The notes under the pieces: model-generated | The model's database searches: none | Told to the model about the DNA's origin: nothing | What the model saw: the letters and a program-made list of their open reading frames with translations, nothing else | Shown: positions 16,593 to 26,289 of the stretch, piece after piece | Layout of the letters: every line of letters starts with the position of its first letter | Numbering within the stretch: the stretch's first letter is position 1 | Source: Siansivirga zeaxanthinifaciens CC-SAMT-1 | Lineage (GTDB): Bacteria > Bacteroidota > Bacteroidia > Flavobacteriales > Flavobacteriaceae | Direction: 5' to 3' | DNA length: 64,000 nt | Assembly (NCBI RefSeq): GCF_000941055.1 | Contig: NZ_CP007202.1 | Span: 554,001-618,000 of the forward strand | Position numbers and translations under genes: made by a program

Positions 16593-17897
16593 TTATTTTG
16601 TTTGAGTAATAAGATTTTTATTCGATTCGTCTTTCGATACATCTAAAATAGGCAAACTGTCTAATTTTTTCTTTATTGGCTTAATAAATTCTAAATAGTC
16701 GCCTTTTAATGATTCGGCAATAGGTTCAGATTGCGATAGTTTTTCTTTAAATGGATCTACCTGTTTTCCGTTTTTCCAGAAACGGTAACACACATGGGGG
16801 CCGCCCGTATTACCTGTCATTCCAATCCATCCAATAACATCGCCTTGTTTTACATGCTGTCCTACATTTACTTTACGCTTTTGCATATGTAAATATTGGG
16901 TTTCGTAGGTTGCATTGTGTCTAATTTTTACATAATTCCCGTTGCCACCTTTATATCTAGACTCTGTAACCACACCATTGGCAGTTGCCATAATTTCGGT
17001 GCCAATAGGCGCTGCAAAATCTGTACCCTTGTGAGGTCTTAAAGCAAAACCATAAAAAGCAATGCGTCTTTTTAAATTATATTTTGATGAAATTCTACTA
17101 AACTTTACTGGTGCTTTTAAGAAAGCTCGGCGTAAGTCTTTAGCGGCTTCGTTATAATATTCGTATATATTTCTAACAGAATCTGTTTTAAACCTAAACG
17201 CATAATACGGTTCGTTTTTATGATTAAAAACTGCAGCCTTAACATTTTGTACGCCTGCATAAATGGTATCATCTATGTATTTATCGGTGTAAATTACTTT
17301 AAAAGTATCGCCTTTTTGAAGCCTTGTAAAATCGATACTCCATGCATAGATGTTTTCGGCTAACATATTGGTTAAAACAGCACTTATACCTTTGCTATCT
17401 AAAATTTGTGAAATACTACTTGTTACAACACCTGTAACGGTTTTTTCTACATATTTAATAGGTTTTCTACTGGTGTAAGCATGAATAGAATCGTGAAAGC
17501 TTATAACCACAAATTCTTCCTGAGTTGGCTGATAAATAAAACATTTTGGAATTTCTAATGAATCTTTGCTACATAAAAGCGTGTAAGGCTTTCCTATTTT
17601 TAATTTTGTAACATCGAAAGTATCGGCAGCTTTTTCTGCAATTGAGAATATTTTTGGATACCCAATTTTATGGCGTTGTAAAATTTCACCAAAACTATCG
17701 CCACTTTTAATGGTATCTCTCTTAACTACAAAGTCGTTTAAATTAAACCCAAACTCATAAATATCTTTGGGTTCTTCTATAGCGGCTAATTCTTGAATTT
17801 CTATTTCTTCTTTGTCTTTACAACTAAATAAAGACAACACTAAAATTGGTATTATTAAATGTCTTCTCCCCAATGTTCCTTTTCTTTTTCGCTCCAT
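16593..17897 (-). CDS. M23 family metallopeptidase, lipoprotein
   Basis: A periplasmic peptidoglycan hydrolase-like lipoprotein, 434 residues from the ATG at 17897 (a longer frame opens at 17951, and a TTG at 17873 is also possible; all precede the lipobox LFSC, Cys26 here). Residues about 55-108 resemble the LysM-like/OapA fold (VKRDTIKSGDSFGEIL). The LytM/M23 domain at about 285-400 has HKGTDF (zinc ligands His289 and Asp293), YLHM (catalytic His337) and, where most family members have HxH, the triplet His368-Val-Cys370. Cys therefore replaces the third zinc ligand. Cys can bind zinc, so activity may persist; I recall this HVC form in other Bacteroidota, so it is probably a clade trait. The start overlaps the tryptophan dioxygenase gene. 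Confidence 0.85.
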   Translation of the reverse strand: MERKRKGTLGRRHLIIPILVLSLFSCKDKEEIEIQELAAIEEPKDIYEFGFNLNDFVVKRDTIKSGDSFGEILQRHKIGYPKIFSIAEKAADTFDVTKLKIGKPYTLLCSKDSLEIPKCFIYQPTQEEFVVISFHDSIHAYTSRKPIKYVEKTVTGVVTSSISQILDSKGISAVLTNMLAENIYAWSIDFTRLQKGDTFKVIYTDKYIDDTIYAGVQNVKAAVFNHKNEPYYAFRFKTDSVRNIYEYYNEAAKDLRRAFLKAPVKFSRISSKYNLKRRIAFYGFALRPHKGTDFAAPIGTEIMATANGVVTESRYKGGNGNYVKIRHNATYETQYLHMQKRKVNVGQHVKQGDVIGWIGMTGNTGGPHVCYRFWKNGKQVDPFKEKLSQSEPIAESLKGDYLEFIKPIKKKLDSLPILDVSKDESNKNLITQTK

Positions 17898-18772
17898 AAA
17901 TCTGGAAAAAATATGCGCTTTTGATATTTTGGATGCATGTACTTTACCCATTCACTTCCTCCTGTTGCTTCGGCGGTTTTACCACCAATGTTTAAATAAT
18001 GATTTGCTGTATTATAATGTGCCATGACCCATTTTATATTAACGGTATAATCGTAATGGCGCATGGCATCAATTAAACTTTTATTTTCTTGGGCTTCTTT
18101 TGGAAGCGCCTTGAATTTAGAGTATAAATTGTTTGATTGATAAAATTTTGTAAATCTAATAAATTCGTCTTTATATCTTTCTTCAAAAACTGTTAATGTA
18201 TAGCTTTTTTTTCCTGTAGTATAATCCTTTCCTGCAGCTTGCCAATATAAATGTTCGAATGCGTTTTCGTATGAAGAATTCTGGTCTATGGTATCTCTAA
18301 AACGTTTATCGATTAGATTAATAAGTTCGGTTGATGCAAACTCAACCTTTCTGTATTGGGCACTTTGAAAACCACTTGCCGGAGTTAATGTGGTTCTAAA
18401 TTTATTATAATCGTCTATATCCATACCGTCTTTCATAATGCTAAACGAAGATGTTAACATATCGAAATAACGACTTATACGCATTAATTTGGTAGTAAAT
18501 AACTTTGCTGTTACGTTTTCTGTATTGGCAACCTGATCGATTTCCCAAAGTATCATTTTGAATAAAAGTTCATTTATTTGATGATACATTATAAAAACCA
18601 TTTCGTCTTTAAAAACAGTTCGCTGTATTTGTAAATTTAATAAGGCATCGGTTTGAATATAATCCCAATAATTTATAGGCTTACTATTTAAAAGTCCTTC
18701 TAAAAAATCTTCAGGATCTTGCCCAATAGCTTCGTACTTTTCTTTAAGTTGTTTATTTATGTTTGACTTCAA
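17855..18772 (-). CDS. kynA: Tryptophan 2,3-dioxygenase
   Basis: A 305-residue haem enzyme that oxidises L-tryptophan to N-formylkynurenine, the first step of the kynurenine route. Family marks are YHQINELLFKMILWEID (active-site His and helix), SGFQSAQYRKVE, and the C-terminal haem region MAHYNTANHYLNIGG followed by ATGGSEW, equivalent to the usual TGGSS loop. Length fits bacterial TDO. No other kynurenine-pathway gene lies in the window. It sits between the DUF3108 and M23 genes on one strand with a six-base gap upstream and an overlap downstream, a tightly packed order. The link to envelope genes looks like chromosomal packing rather than function. Confidence 0.92.
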   Translation of the reverse strand: MKSNINKQLKEKYEAIGQDPEDFLEGLLNSKPINYWDYIQTDALLNLQIQRTVFKDEMVFIMYHQINELLFKMILWEIDQVANTENVTAKLFTTKLMRISRYFDMLTSSFSIMKDGMDIDDYNKFRTTLTPASGFQSAQYRKVEFASTELINLIDKRFRDTIDQNSSYENAFEHLYWQAAGKDYTTGKKSYTLTVFEERYKDEFIRFTKFYQSNNLYSKFKALPKEAQENKSLIDAMRHYDYTVNIKWVMAHYNTANHYLNIGGKTAEATGGSEWVKYMHPKYQKRIFFPDLWSEKEKEHWGEDI

Positions 18773-18778
18773 AATATC

Positions 18779-19561
18779 TTAATTACGTACTATTACTTTA
18801 AAAGAATGCTTCAAACCTTTAAAAGCTTCTAAATCTGCTCTTAACGATCCAACTGCCAAATCTGCTTTAATTCTTAAAGGCACTTTATTTTTATCTTTAG
18901 ATACCCATAGGGTTAAACTTTCTTCTTCCTTAAACACGCGACCTGCCATTACATAGGGTCGAAATTTTAAGGCTCGAATAGTGCCAAAATCGGTTTCTAT
19001 AGTTTCTTCACCTAAATATTTTAATTTAAACCCATAATTTTCTTCATCAAAAAACATATCGGTTCTTATCTCGTCTCCAATTTTTAATTTCGCTACATCG
19101 ATAGTATTTCTTAAATAATAATAAGTAGAAACCATATCTTGAACGTTTGAAGGCGTTGAAAAGGTTTTTTTAGTTTTTTTCTTTTTATCGAACACCAATG
19201 CTTTGTTATTTTCTTGATCGAAATCTATCTCCAAATCTTTGGTGTGACCGCCTTCATCTATATTTCTAATAAATTTATAAGGTTTAATAGTATATTTATC
19301 GAAATAGCTTTCGTACCGGTCTTTTACTTTAAAGAACCATTTAATCATTCCGGTTGTCCAGCCTTTTCCAACTACATGATACACTTCTTTATTGTTAAGA
19401 TTAGTTTCTTTAACTTCTAAAGTGGCATTACCCGCTTTTAAGAAGCCGCTATAACTCATTTTAAACTTAAACCATTCACCCTCCTGAAAAGCAGATTCCT
19501 GCTGGGCATTTAAAAAATGCGTCGTGAGTAGTATGACAAATATTAATAGCGTTTTTTTCAT
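18779..19561 (-). CDS. DUF3108 domain exported protein
   Basis: A 260-residue exported protein. I set the start at the ATG at 19561 rather than an in-frame ATG at 19636 because it gives a clean signal peptide (MKKTLLIFVILLTTHFLNAQ, cleavage before Gln20). The mature part is all-beta with the DUF3108 hallmarks: EGEWFKFKMSYSGFLKAGNA near the start, DRYESYFDKYT, PYKFIRNIDEGG and VQDMVSTYYYLRN. The family is periplasmic and of unknown function; related folds bind lipids or act in outer-membrane biogenesis, but nothing here shows that. It is six bases upstream of the tryptophan dioxygenase gene. Confidence 0.85.
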   Translation of the reverse strand: MKKTLLIFVILLTTHFLNAQQESAFQEGEWFKFKMSYSGFLKAGNATLEVKETNLNNKEVYHVVGKGWTTGMIKWFFKVKDRYESYFDKYTIKPYKFIRNIDEGGHTKDLEIDFDQENNKALVFDKKKKTKKTFSTPSNVQDMVSTYYYLRNTIDVAKLKIGDEIRTDMFFDEENYGFKLKYLGEETIETDFGTIRALKFRPYVMAGRVFKEEESLTLWVSKDKNKVPLRIKADLAVGSLRADLEAFKGLKHSFKVIVRN

Positions 19562-19736
19562 ATTAATTGGGGTAATTGAAATGTAACAATAAAAATTAAC
19601 AAATAATGATAATGCTTTATAAAATACAATTACCATTCCAAAAATATGAAATTTAGTATTACCGTTTGTAATAATAAGGAGAGGTTACTGTTAATTTTAG
19701 GGTTTCGTAATTAAGGCAGAATAAATTTAAAATTAA

Positions 19737-21980
19737 TTAAAACCAATAGCCAACATTAAAAAACCAAATGCTTTGTTTTTGTTCTGGTGAATATGAATAT
19801 TTAAACTGAACAGGTCCTAACAAGGTTTCTATTGCATAACCGAGTCCATAACCTCTATAATTGGGTGCTGTAAACCATTCGCCACTTTCAAAAATATCGT
19901 TATCAATATTAGCCCAGTTGCCTTCCAGTGTGATGTGATTTTTTTTAAATATTTCGTAGTCTGCAATGACAGCTCCTTTCACAAAACTATCGCCTGTTAA
20001 AGAAATAAAATCGTAGCCAATAAATGGAATAAAATTGTTTATTAAATTATTACCATAGCCTCCTAATGCAAAATCTATGGTTTGGGTTGACTTGTTACCT
20101 GCTTTAAATCCGCCACTAGCGGTAACATTAAACGACAATTTATCGGTTGCCGAAAATGCGTATCCTAAATCGGCTTTAGCCAGAGTGAAATTATCAAAAT
20201 CTTTGTTAAAGCTCGAAGCGTACAAGTACATGTGTACATCGCCATTAAAATAAACTCCCTTTTTCGGGAAGTACTTATTATCGTAAGTATCTAATTTTAA
20301 ATTGCCAAAAATGCTGAAATAATCTGTTTTTTCGAATATATATTCATTTAAACTATTTCTTGTGTTTATGGTTTCCGATTTAATATTTAATCGCTTATGC
20401 TCGCCCCCAAAACTTAAAGCAAAATCTTTTTTAAACAAGGTTTGCACATAAATTTGATTGGTTTGGTCCCTAAGCTCGGCGTCTAATTTGTTGAGTCCAG
20501 AAACAGAAATTTCGGTATCATCTAATAATAATTTAGCACTAATATTTTTATTGAATTGATTAAACCTAGAACGCACACCAATACTCCAATAAAACCCCTT
20601 ATCTATAAAATAGTCAAAATTATATCGCACATTATCACCCAAAATCACATCCAACGAAGCAACATCATTTCTATACAACCATCGCTTTTTGGTGATATTC
20701 AACAAAGCGGCGCTTTTGTACAAATCATCAAAATGCAAACCAAGCTTAACGTAAGTAGTTACTTTATTCTCCTTTAAATTGGTTATTAAATTGAAGCCCT
20801 CGTTATCTTCCGAGGCTTGTAATTCGTATTCAAAAGAATCGAAATTATTGGTTCCTACTAAATTATTTATACCTTCAATAAACTTTACATAACTTATTTT
20901 GGTATTGCCTTTTAACTTAAGTTTTCCCAAAATATAAGCACGTGTATACTTATCGGTTCCTTTAACAATAACTTGTTTTATATAAATACTGTCGTGATGT
21001 TTTATTTGTACTTGAGAAGCTAATTTAGATTTGGTAATCTCAGCGATTTCATTTAATTCTGCACTTTTGTTTTGTGCGGCCTCTATACCATTTTTAATAA
21101 TTTGAGCACCTTCATCGAAAGATATTACGCTATACTCTTTAATATTAGGTTTTATATAAATATCGGTTTTACCGACCTTTAATTTCATGTCGTTAATGGT
21201 TCTAAAATTATTAATTTGAACCAAAACATCGGGTGCAGAGGTTAACTCGTCTCTAGAGGCTAATCCGTCTTGTACATCAACCCCAATAATTACATCCATA
21301 CCTTTTGCGCGAAGCTCATCGACTGGGTAATTATTAACAACGCCCCCATCAATTAAAACTTCATTATTAATAATTACGGGCTGAAACAACGAAGGTAAGG
21401 CTGCACTGGCACTAATGGCTTGTGCCAAATTACCATGGTTTAAAAAAACCGCTTTCCCATTTTCTACATTGGTGGCAACACAAAAAAACGGTACAGGTAA
21501 TTTTTCGAAATCTTGAATACTATTAACGTGTAAAGTTAATTTGGCCAATAAATTATAAACGTTTTGACCTTTTGAAAGTGCCGATGGCAAAGCCACTTTA
21601 AAATTCTCGAAAGGCAGTGTAATGGCATATTTTTCGGAATTATTTCTTTCGAAAAAGGGTTTTGAAACACGCGGTAAATCGTCGTTAATTAATTTATCGA
21701 AATCGACTTCATTAAAAAGTGAGTCTAATTGATTCCCCGAATACCCCGATGCATACAACCCACCAATAACAGCCCCCATACTGGTACCAGCTACATAATC
21801 GACTTTTACGCCTAAACTATCTAAAACTTTTAAAACACCTATATGTGCCAATCCTTTAGCACCACCTCCACTTAAAACCAAACCCACCTTTCTGTCGTGC
21901 TTTTGTTGACTTTGCGAAATACCAACAAACCCTGTAAAAAGTAATAGAAAAGTTAGAATATATTTAATTTGGTTTTGCAT
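19737..21980 (-). CDS. Patatin-like phospholipase with POTRA and BamA-type barrel (type Vd-like)
   Basis: A 747-residue outer-membrane protein. After a signal peptide (about 1-23) comes a patatin domain with the oxyanion motif GGGAKG (38-43), the nucleophile elbow GTSMG (Ser67) and the catalytic DGG (Asp211), so a Ser-Asp lipase dyad is intact. Residues about 335-415 form a single POTRA-like domain, and about 420-747 a 16-strand BamA/Omp85-type barrel ending in FFNVGYWF. This matches the Pseudomonas PlpD type Vd architecture, where the lipase is carried to the periplasmic or surface side of its own barrel. It is ten bases upstream of nothing else on the strand except the long gap to DUF3108, and directly follows uvrC (nine-base gap), with which it may share a transcript. 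Confidence 0.93.
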   Translation of the reverse strand: MQNQIKYILTFLLLFTGFVGISQSQQKHDRKVGLVLSGGGAKGLAHIGVLKVLDSLGVKVDYVAGTSMGAVIGGLYASGYSGNQLDSLFNEVDFDKLINDDLPRVSKPFFERNNSEKYAITLPFENFKVALPSALSKGQNVYNLLAKLTLHVNSIQDFEKLPVPFFCVATNVENGKAVFLNHGNLAQAISASAALPSLFQPVIINNEVLIDGGVVNNYPVDELRAKGMDVIIGVDVQDGLASRDELTSAPDVLVQINNFRTINDMKLKVGKTDIYIKPNIKEYSVISFDEGAQIIKNGIEAAQNKSAELNEIAEITKSKLASQVQIKHHDSIYIKQVIVKGTDKYTRAYILGKLKLKGNTKISYVKFIEGINNLVGTNNFDSFEYELQASEDNEGFNLITNLKENKVTTYVKLGLHFDDLYKSAALLNITKKRWLYRNDVASLDVILGDNVRYNFDYFIDKGFYWSIGVRSRFNQFNKNISAKLLLDDTEISVSGLNKLDAELRDQTNQIYVQTLFKKDFALSFGGEHKRLNIKSETINTRNSLNEYIFEKTDYFSIFGNLKLDTYDNKYFPKKGVYFNGDVHMYLYASSFNKDFDNFTLAKADLGYAFSATDKLSFNVTASGGFKAGNKSTQTIDFALGGYGNNLINNFIPFIGYDFISLTGDSFVKGAVIADYEIFKKNHITLEGNWANIDNDIFESGEWFTAPNYRGYGLGYAIETLLGPVQFKYSYSPEQKQSIWFFNVGYWF

Positions 21981-21989
21981 TAAAACGTG

Positions 21990-23783
21990 TTATTTTTTGT
22001 GATAATAACTATATATTTTTTGGGCTCTCGATTGTCCCACAACTGCTTCCAGCTCATTAAATTCTGCTTCCATAATACGTTTTACAGATTTAAAATGTTT
22101 TAACAAGTCTACAACCGTTTTATCTCCAATTCCCGCAATCGTTTCTAACTCGGTATTTAAAGCCATTTTACTTCTTCGGTTTCGGTGATGTTCTATTCCG
22201 AAACGGTGTGCTTCATTTCTTAAGTGCTGAATAACTTTTAGGGTTTCGCTTTTCTTATCTAAATATAATGGAACTGAATCATTTGGGTAAAATAATTCTT
22301 CCAAACGCTTCGCAATTCCGATTATAGCTATTTTTCCTCTTAAATTTAGGGCATCTAAACTTTTTAAAGCCGATGATAGTTGCCCTTTTCCACCATCAAT
22401 TATTATGAGTTGAGGCAAGGGCGCTTCTTCTTCGAGTAAACGTTTGTAGCGTCGATACACTACTTCTTCCATAGATGCAAAATCGTCTGGACCTTCAACT
22501 GTTTTTATATTAAAATGCCTGTAATCTTTTTTACTTGGCTTTCCATTTTTAAATACCACACAGGCCGCAACCGGATTGGTTCCTTGTATGTTGGAATTAT
22601 CGAAACATTCAATATGCCTCGGCTCTTCGTGCAAACGCAAATCGGTTTTCATTTGCGACATAATTCTATTAACATGGCGGTCTGGATCGGTAATTTTTAT
22701 TTGTTTAAACCGTTCTATTCTATAATATTTTGCATTGCGAACAGACAAATCTAAAATGTGTTTTTTGTCGCCTAATTGCGGCACGGTTACCTTAATATTT
22801 TCTCCGATATCTACATTAAAAGGTACGTAAATTTCTTTTGAATTTGAATTAAATCGTTGCCTAATTTCAACAATGGCTAATTCTAAAAGTTCTAAGTCTG
22901 TTTCGTCTAATTTCTTTTTAATTTCGAGGGTATGCGAGCGAATAATAGAACCATAAGAAATTTGTAAAAAGTTAATATAACCATAACTTTCGTCGCTAAC
23001 AATAGAAAACACATCGACATTACTTATTTTCGGATTTACGATGGTAGACTTGGCCTGGTAATTTTCTAGAATTTCTAATTTTTCTTTTATTTTTTGCGCT
23101 TCTTCAAATCGCATTTCTTCGGCAAAGGTTTTCATTTGAGATTTAAATTGCGCCAATGAATCTTTAAAATTTCCTTTTAAAATCTCTTTTATTTCTTGAA
23201 TGTTGTTACTGTATTCGGCCTCGGTTTCATAGCCCTCACAGGCGCCTTTGCAATTGCCTAAATGGTATTCTAAACATACTTTGTATTTGTCGGCTTCAAT
23301 TTTTGCTTCAGATAAATCGTAATTACAAGTTCGCAAACTGTAAAGTCCTTTTATTAAACCGAGTAAGGTTTGCACCGTTTTTCCGCTGGTATAAGGTCCG
23401 AAATATTCGCTACCGTCTTTTATTACGCGTCTTGTAGAAAACACTCGAGGGAACCGTTCTTTTTTTATACAAATCCAAGGATACGATTTGTCGTCTTTCA
23501 ATAAAACATTATACCTGGGCTGATACTTTTTTATTAAATTATTCTCGAGCAACAGCGCATCGGTTTCGGTATCTACAACAATATGTTTTATGCTGTTTAT
23601 TTTCTTAACTAAAACGCGGGTTTTACCACTATCGTGTGTTTTGTTAAAATAAGAACTTACTCGTTTTTTTAAGTTTTTTGCTTTCCCAACATAAATTATT
23701 GTACCATTAGCATCGTAATATTGATACACTCCGGGTAATTCGGGTAAGGTTTTTAATTGGATTTCTAAGGTTGGGTTTTCCAT
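21990..23783 (-). CDS. uvrC: Excinuclease ABC subunit C
   Basis: The dual-incision nuclease of nucleotide excision repair, 597 residues. The N-terminal GIY-YIG domain (about 12-95) reads LPGVYQYYDANG and IYVGKAKNLKKRV. A Cys-bearing segment follows (CLEYHLGNCKGACEGY), then a UVR motif at about 205-240 that binds UvrB. The RNase H-like endonuclease core contains CFDNSNIQG and IIDGGKGQLSSA, and the C-terminus holds tandem helix-hairpin-helix motifs (LETIAGIGDKTVVDLLKHF). All expected parts are present. It appears to head a leftward unit with the patatin-BamA gene. Confidence 0.97.
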   Translation of the reverse strand: MENPTLEIQLKTLPELPGVYQYYDANGTIIYVGKAKNLKKRVSSYFNKTHDSGKTRVLVKKINSIKHIVVDTETDALLLENNLIKKYQPRYNVLLKDDKSYPWICIKKERFPRVFSTRRVIKDGSEYFGPYTSGKTVQTLLGLIKGLYSLRTCNYDLSEAKIEADKYKVCLEYHLGNCKGACEGYETEAEYSNNIQEIKEILKGNFKDSLAQFKSQMKTFAEEMRFEEAQKIKEKLEILENYQAKSTIVNPKISNVDVFSIVSDESYGYINFLQISYGSIIRSHTLEIKKKLDETDLELLELAIVEIRQRFNSNSKEIYVPFNVDIGENIKVTVPQLGDKKHILDLSVRNAKYYRIERFKQIKITDPDRHVNRIMSQMKTDLRLHEEPRHIECFDNSNIQGTNPVAACVVFKNGKPSKKDYRHFNIKTVEGPDDFASMEEVVYRRYKRLLEEEAPLPQLIIIDGGKGQLSSALKSLDALNLRGKIAIIGIAKRLEELFYPNDSVPLYLDKKSETLKVIQHLRNEAHRFGIEHHRNRRSKMALNTELETIAGIGDKTVVDLLKHFKSVKRIMEAEFNELEAVVGQSRAQKIYSYYHKK

Positions 23784-24008
23784 GAATTTAGTAAGGTAAT
23801 CGCATTGATAACTTTTTCATAACAAAAGATATTGTGTCATTAAAACGAAAGAATCGTTATATTTATCTTTTATTCAAGTTCATTTCAAAGGTAATTATTT
23901 TAAATTTTTTTAACCGGAATGTGTTCAAGTAAATGTGTTAAACTTTTATACACAAATGGCTTATTAAATAACTAATTTGTTACATTGCGGCACTTTTAAA
24001 ATGAAACA

Positions 24009-24434
24009 ATGAGTAAAAAAACAATAGGCAGAGTCGATAAAACAGATTTCCCTAGTTTGGGTTTATTCAATATTGACGTAAAAATTGATACGGGTGCTTT
24101 TACCTCTGCCATACATTGCTCTGAAATTATTGAAATAGACCTAAAACTTCATTGTATTTTTAATAGTAATTCACATGAAAATTTTGGCAAAACCGAAATT
24201 GTTTTTAGTGAATATTCGCGAACGAAGGTAAAAAGCAGCAACGGATTTAAAGAAAATAGATATAAAATTAAATCTGATGTGGTGTTTTTCGGAAAAACAT
24301 ATAAAATTAATTTAACATTAAGCACGCGCGACGACATGAAGTTTCCTGTGCTCATTGGAAGACAGTTTTTAAAACGCAAATTTATTGTAGATGTCGATTT
24401 AGAGAACGTTTCCTTTAACTCAAAAACACCATGA
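24009..24434 (+). CDS. Retropepsin-like (RimB-type, 'ATP-dependent zinc protease' family) protein
   Basis: A 141-residue protein of the family long called putative ATP-dependent zinc protease, whose fold is that of retroviral aspartic proteases. The catalytic loop [11 protein letters not shown] has Asp27-Thr-Gly-Ala30, and the flap/substrate strand ends in [16 protein letters not shown]. There is no signal peptide, so it is cytosolic. Its stop overlaps the start of the rimK-like gene by four bases (ATGA), indicating translational coupling. In Pseudomonas the rimABK operon pairs such a protease (RimB) with RimK, which extends ribosomal protein S6 with glutamates. The same pairing here suggests trimming or regulation of a RimK-made modification (inference). 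Confidence 0.85.
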   Translation: MSKKTIGRVDKTDFPSLGLFNIDVKIDTGAFTSAIHCSEIIEIDLKLHCIFNSNSHENFGKTEIVFSEYSRTKVKSSNGFKENRYKIKSDVVFFGKTYKINLTLSTRDDMKFPVLIGRQFLKRKFIVDVDLENVSFNSKTP

Positions 24435-25309
24435 ACATAGTTATATTATCAAGAAATCCTAATTTATATTCTACAGACAGACTGGTAGAAGAAGGCAAAA
24501 AAAGAGGACATCTTGTAGAAATTATAGACCCATTAAAGTGCGATATTATTATAGAAAAAGAGAAACCTACTATTTTCTATAAAAACCGATATTTAGACTA
24601 TGTTGATGCTGTAATTCCTAGAATTGGCGCTTCTATAACATTTTATGGCTGTGCGGTGGTACGTCAATTTGAAATGATGAACACTTTCACCATAGCTACC
24701 TCCGATGCCATTCAGCGTTCAAGAGATAAACTGCGCAGTTTGCAACGTCTTAGCAAGGCTGGTATAGGTATGCCTAAAACCGTTTTTACCAACTACTCTC
24801 GTGATGTAGAGGAAGTTATAGAACATGTAGGTGGTGTTCCTGTAATTATAAAACTTTTAGAAGGCACCCAAGGTTTGGGGGTTGTTTTAGCCGAAACCAA
24901 AAATGCTGCCGAATCGGTTTTAGAAGCTTTTAATGGCTTAGAAGCGCGTGTTATAGTTCAAGAATTTATAAAGGAAGCTAAAGGCGCCGATATTAGAGCT
25001 TTAATTGTAGACGGACAAGTAGTTGGAGCTATGAAACGCCAAGGTAAAGAAGGAGAGTTTCGATCTAATTTACACCGTGGTGGTTCTGCCAATATTATTA
25101 AATTAAGCGAAGACGAACTTCGTTTGGCGATGAACGCTTCAAAGGTTTTAAAGTTACCTGTTTGCGGCGTAGATATGCTTCAATCTGCTCGTGGACCTTT
25201 ACTTCTTGAAGTAAATTCTACTCCAGGTTTAGAAGGTATTGAAGCGGCTACCGGAAAAAATATTGCTAAAAGTATTATAACGTATATCGAAAGAAACAGA
25301 CACAAATAA
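24431..25309 (+). CDS. rimK: RimK-family alpha-L-glutamate ligase (ATP-grasp)
   Basis: A 292-residue ATP-grasp ligase; RimK adds glutamate residues to the C-terminus of ribosomal protein S6. The N-terminal pre-ATP-grasp domain begins [22 protein letters not shown]. The ATP-grasp part shows [22 protein letters not shown], the nucleotide loop [51 protein letters not shown] and metal-binding [14 protein letters not shown]. Every key element is kept and length is normal. It is translationally coupled to the protease gene upstream and followed after three bases by the deacylase gene, so the three are one operon. S6 is the known target in other bacteria; the target here is not shown. Confidence 0.93.
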   Translation: MNIVILSRNPNLYSTDRLVEEGKKRGHLVEIIDPLKCDIIIEKEKPTIFYKNRYLDYVDAVIPRIGASITFYGCAVVRQFEMMNTFTIATSDAIQRSRDKLRSLQRLSKAGIGMPKTVFTNYSRDVEEVIEHVGGVPVIIKLLEGTQGLGVVLAETKNAAESVLEAFNGLEARVIVQEFIKEAKGADIRALIVDGQVVGAMKRQGKEGEFRSNLHRGGSANIIKLSEDELRLAMNASKVLKLPVCGVDMLQSARGPLLLEVNSTPGLEGIEAATGKNIAKSIITYIERNRHK

Positions 25310-25312
25310 TAT

Positions 25313-26287
25313 ATGCAACTACCATCGACCAATATTTTAACCATTTTAGACACAAAAATATATCCCGGCGAAAGTAAAGAAGTAAATTTTGATGTTGCAA
25401 ACTTGCATACCTCATCACCGGTAAATGTTCCTATTATTATAGAACGCGCAAAAAAACCTGGTCCTATTGTACTTTTTACTGCTGGAATTCACGGCGACGA
25501 AGTTAACGGTGTCGAAATTGTAAGAAAAATTATTGCTCAAGGTATTAATAAACCCAAATGCGGAACCATTATCTGCATTCCTGTTATAAATGTTTTTGGT
25601 TTTATTACTTTAAAACGCGAATTCCCCGATGGCAGAGATTTAAATAGAGTGTTTCCGGGTACTGTTGATGGCTCTTTGGCCAGCCGCGTCGCACATAAAT
25701 TAATTCATGAAATTATGCCTTACGTAGACTACGTAATGGATTTTCATACTGGTGGTGCAGGTAGATTTAACGCGCCTCAAATTCGCATATCTAAAGAAAG
25801 CAGAGCATTAAACGAACTGGCAAAGGTTTTTGGGGCTCCTTTTGTTTTATATTCATCGCACTTAAAAAAATCGTTTCGAGATACCTGCTTTAAACTGGGT
25901 AAACACATGCTTTTATTTGAAGGCGGAAAATCGCATCACATCGACGAAACAGTAACCAATGCTGGTGTAAACGGTGCCAAACGCGTTTTAAGTCATTTAG
26001 GCATGCTTAACGTGAAAATAAAAGTCCCAAAACAAAAGAAAGAAATCGTTTTTATTAATGATAGTCGTTGGCAACGCGCCAGTCATTCTGGGATGTTTCG
26101 AGCCGATATTGCCATTGGTAGTTTAGTTAAAAAAGGCGATATTATTGGAAGTATAACCGACCCGTACGGGAAATTAAACTTCGATGTGAAAGCACCTAAT
26201 TCTGGATACATAATTAATGTAAACGAATCGCCTATTGTGTATCAGGGAGATGCGCTTTTTCATATTTCTACTAAATTAAAACGCTAA
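25313..26287 (+). CDS. Succinylglutamate desuccinylase/aspartoacylase family (M14-like) protein
   Basis: A 324-residue zinc-dependent hydrolase of the AstE/AspA family, which shares the M14 carboxypeptidase fold. Zinc ligands are visible: HGDE (His60, Glu63) and DFHTGG (His145). DLNRVFPG (about 109-116) holds the conserved Asn-Arg substrate-carboxylate pair. The C-terminal part, about 245-324, is a lipoyl-like beta-barrel (GSLVKKGDIIGSI; VKAPNSGYIINVNE) found in one branch of the family. No arginine-catabolism gene is near, so true AstE function is unlikely. Position directly after rimK suggests it removes an amino acid or acyl group from a RimK product, which is inference. Confidence 0.85.
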   Translation: MQLPSTNILTILDTKIYPGESKEVNFDVANLHTSSPVNVPIIIERAKKPGPIVLFTAGIHGDEVNGVEIVRKIIAQGINKPKCGTIICIPVINVFGFITLKREFPDGRDLNRVFPGTVDGSLASRVAHKLIHEIMPYVDYVMDFHTGGAGRFNAPQIRISKESRALNELAKVFGAPFVLYSSHLKKSFRDTCFKLGKHMLLFEGGKSHHIDETVTNAGVNGAKRVLSHLGMLNVKIKVPKQKKEIVFINDSRWQRASHSGMFRADIAIGSLVKKGDIIGSITDPYGKLNFDVKAPNSGYIINVNESPIVYQGDALFHISTKLKR

Positions 26288-26289
26288 AA

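Noticed and set aside
19562-19636. 25-codon N-terminal extension of the DUF3108 protein
   Set aside because: The internal ATG opens a canonical signal peptide; the extension would bury it.
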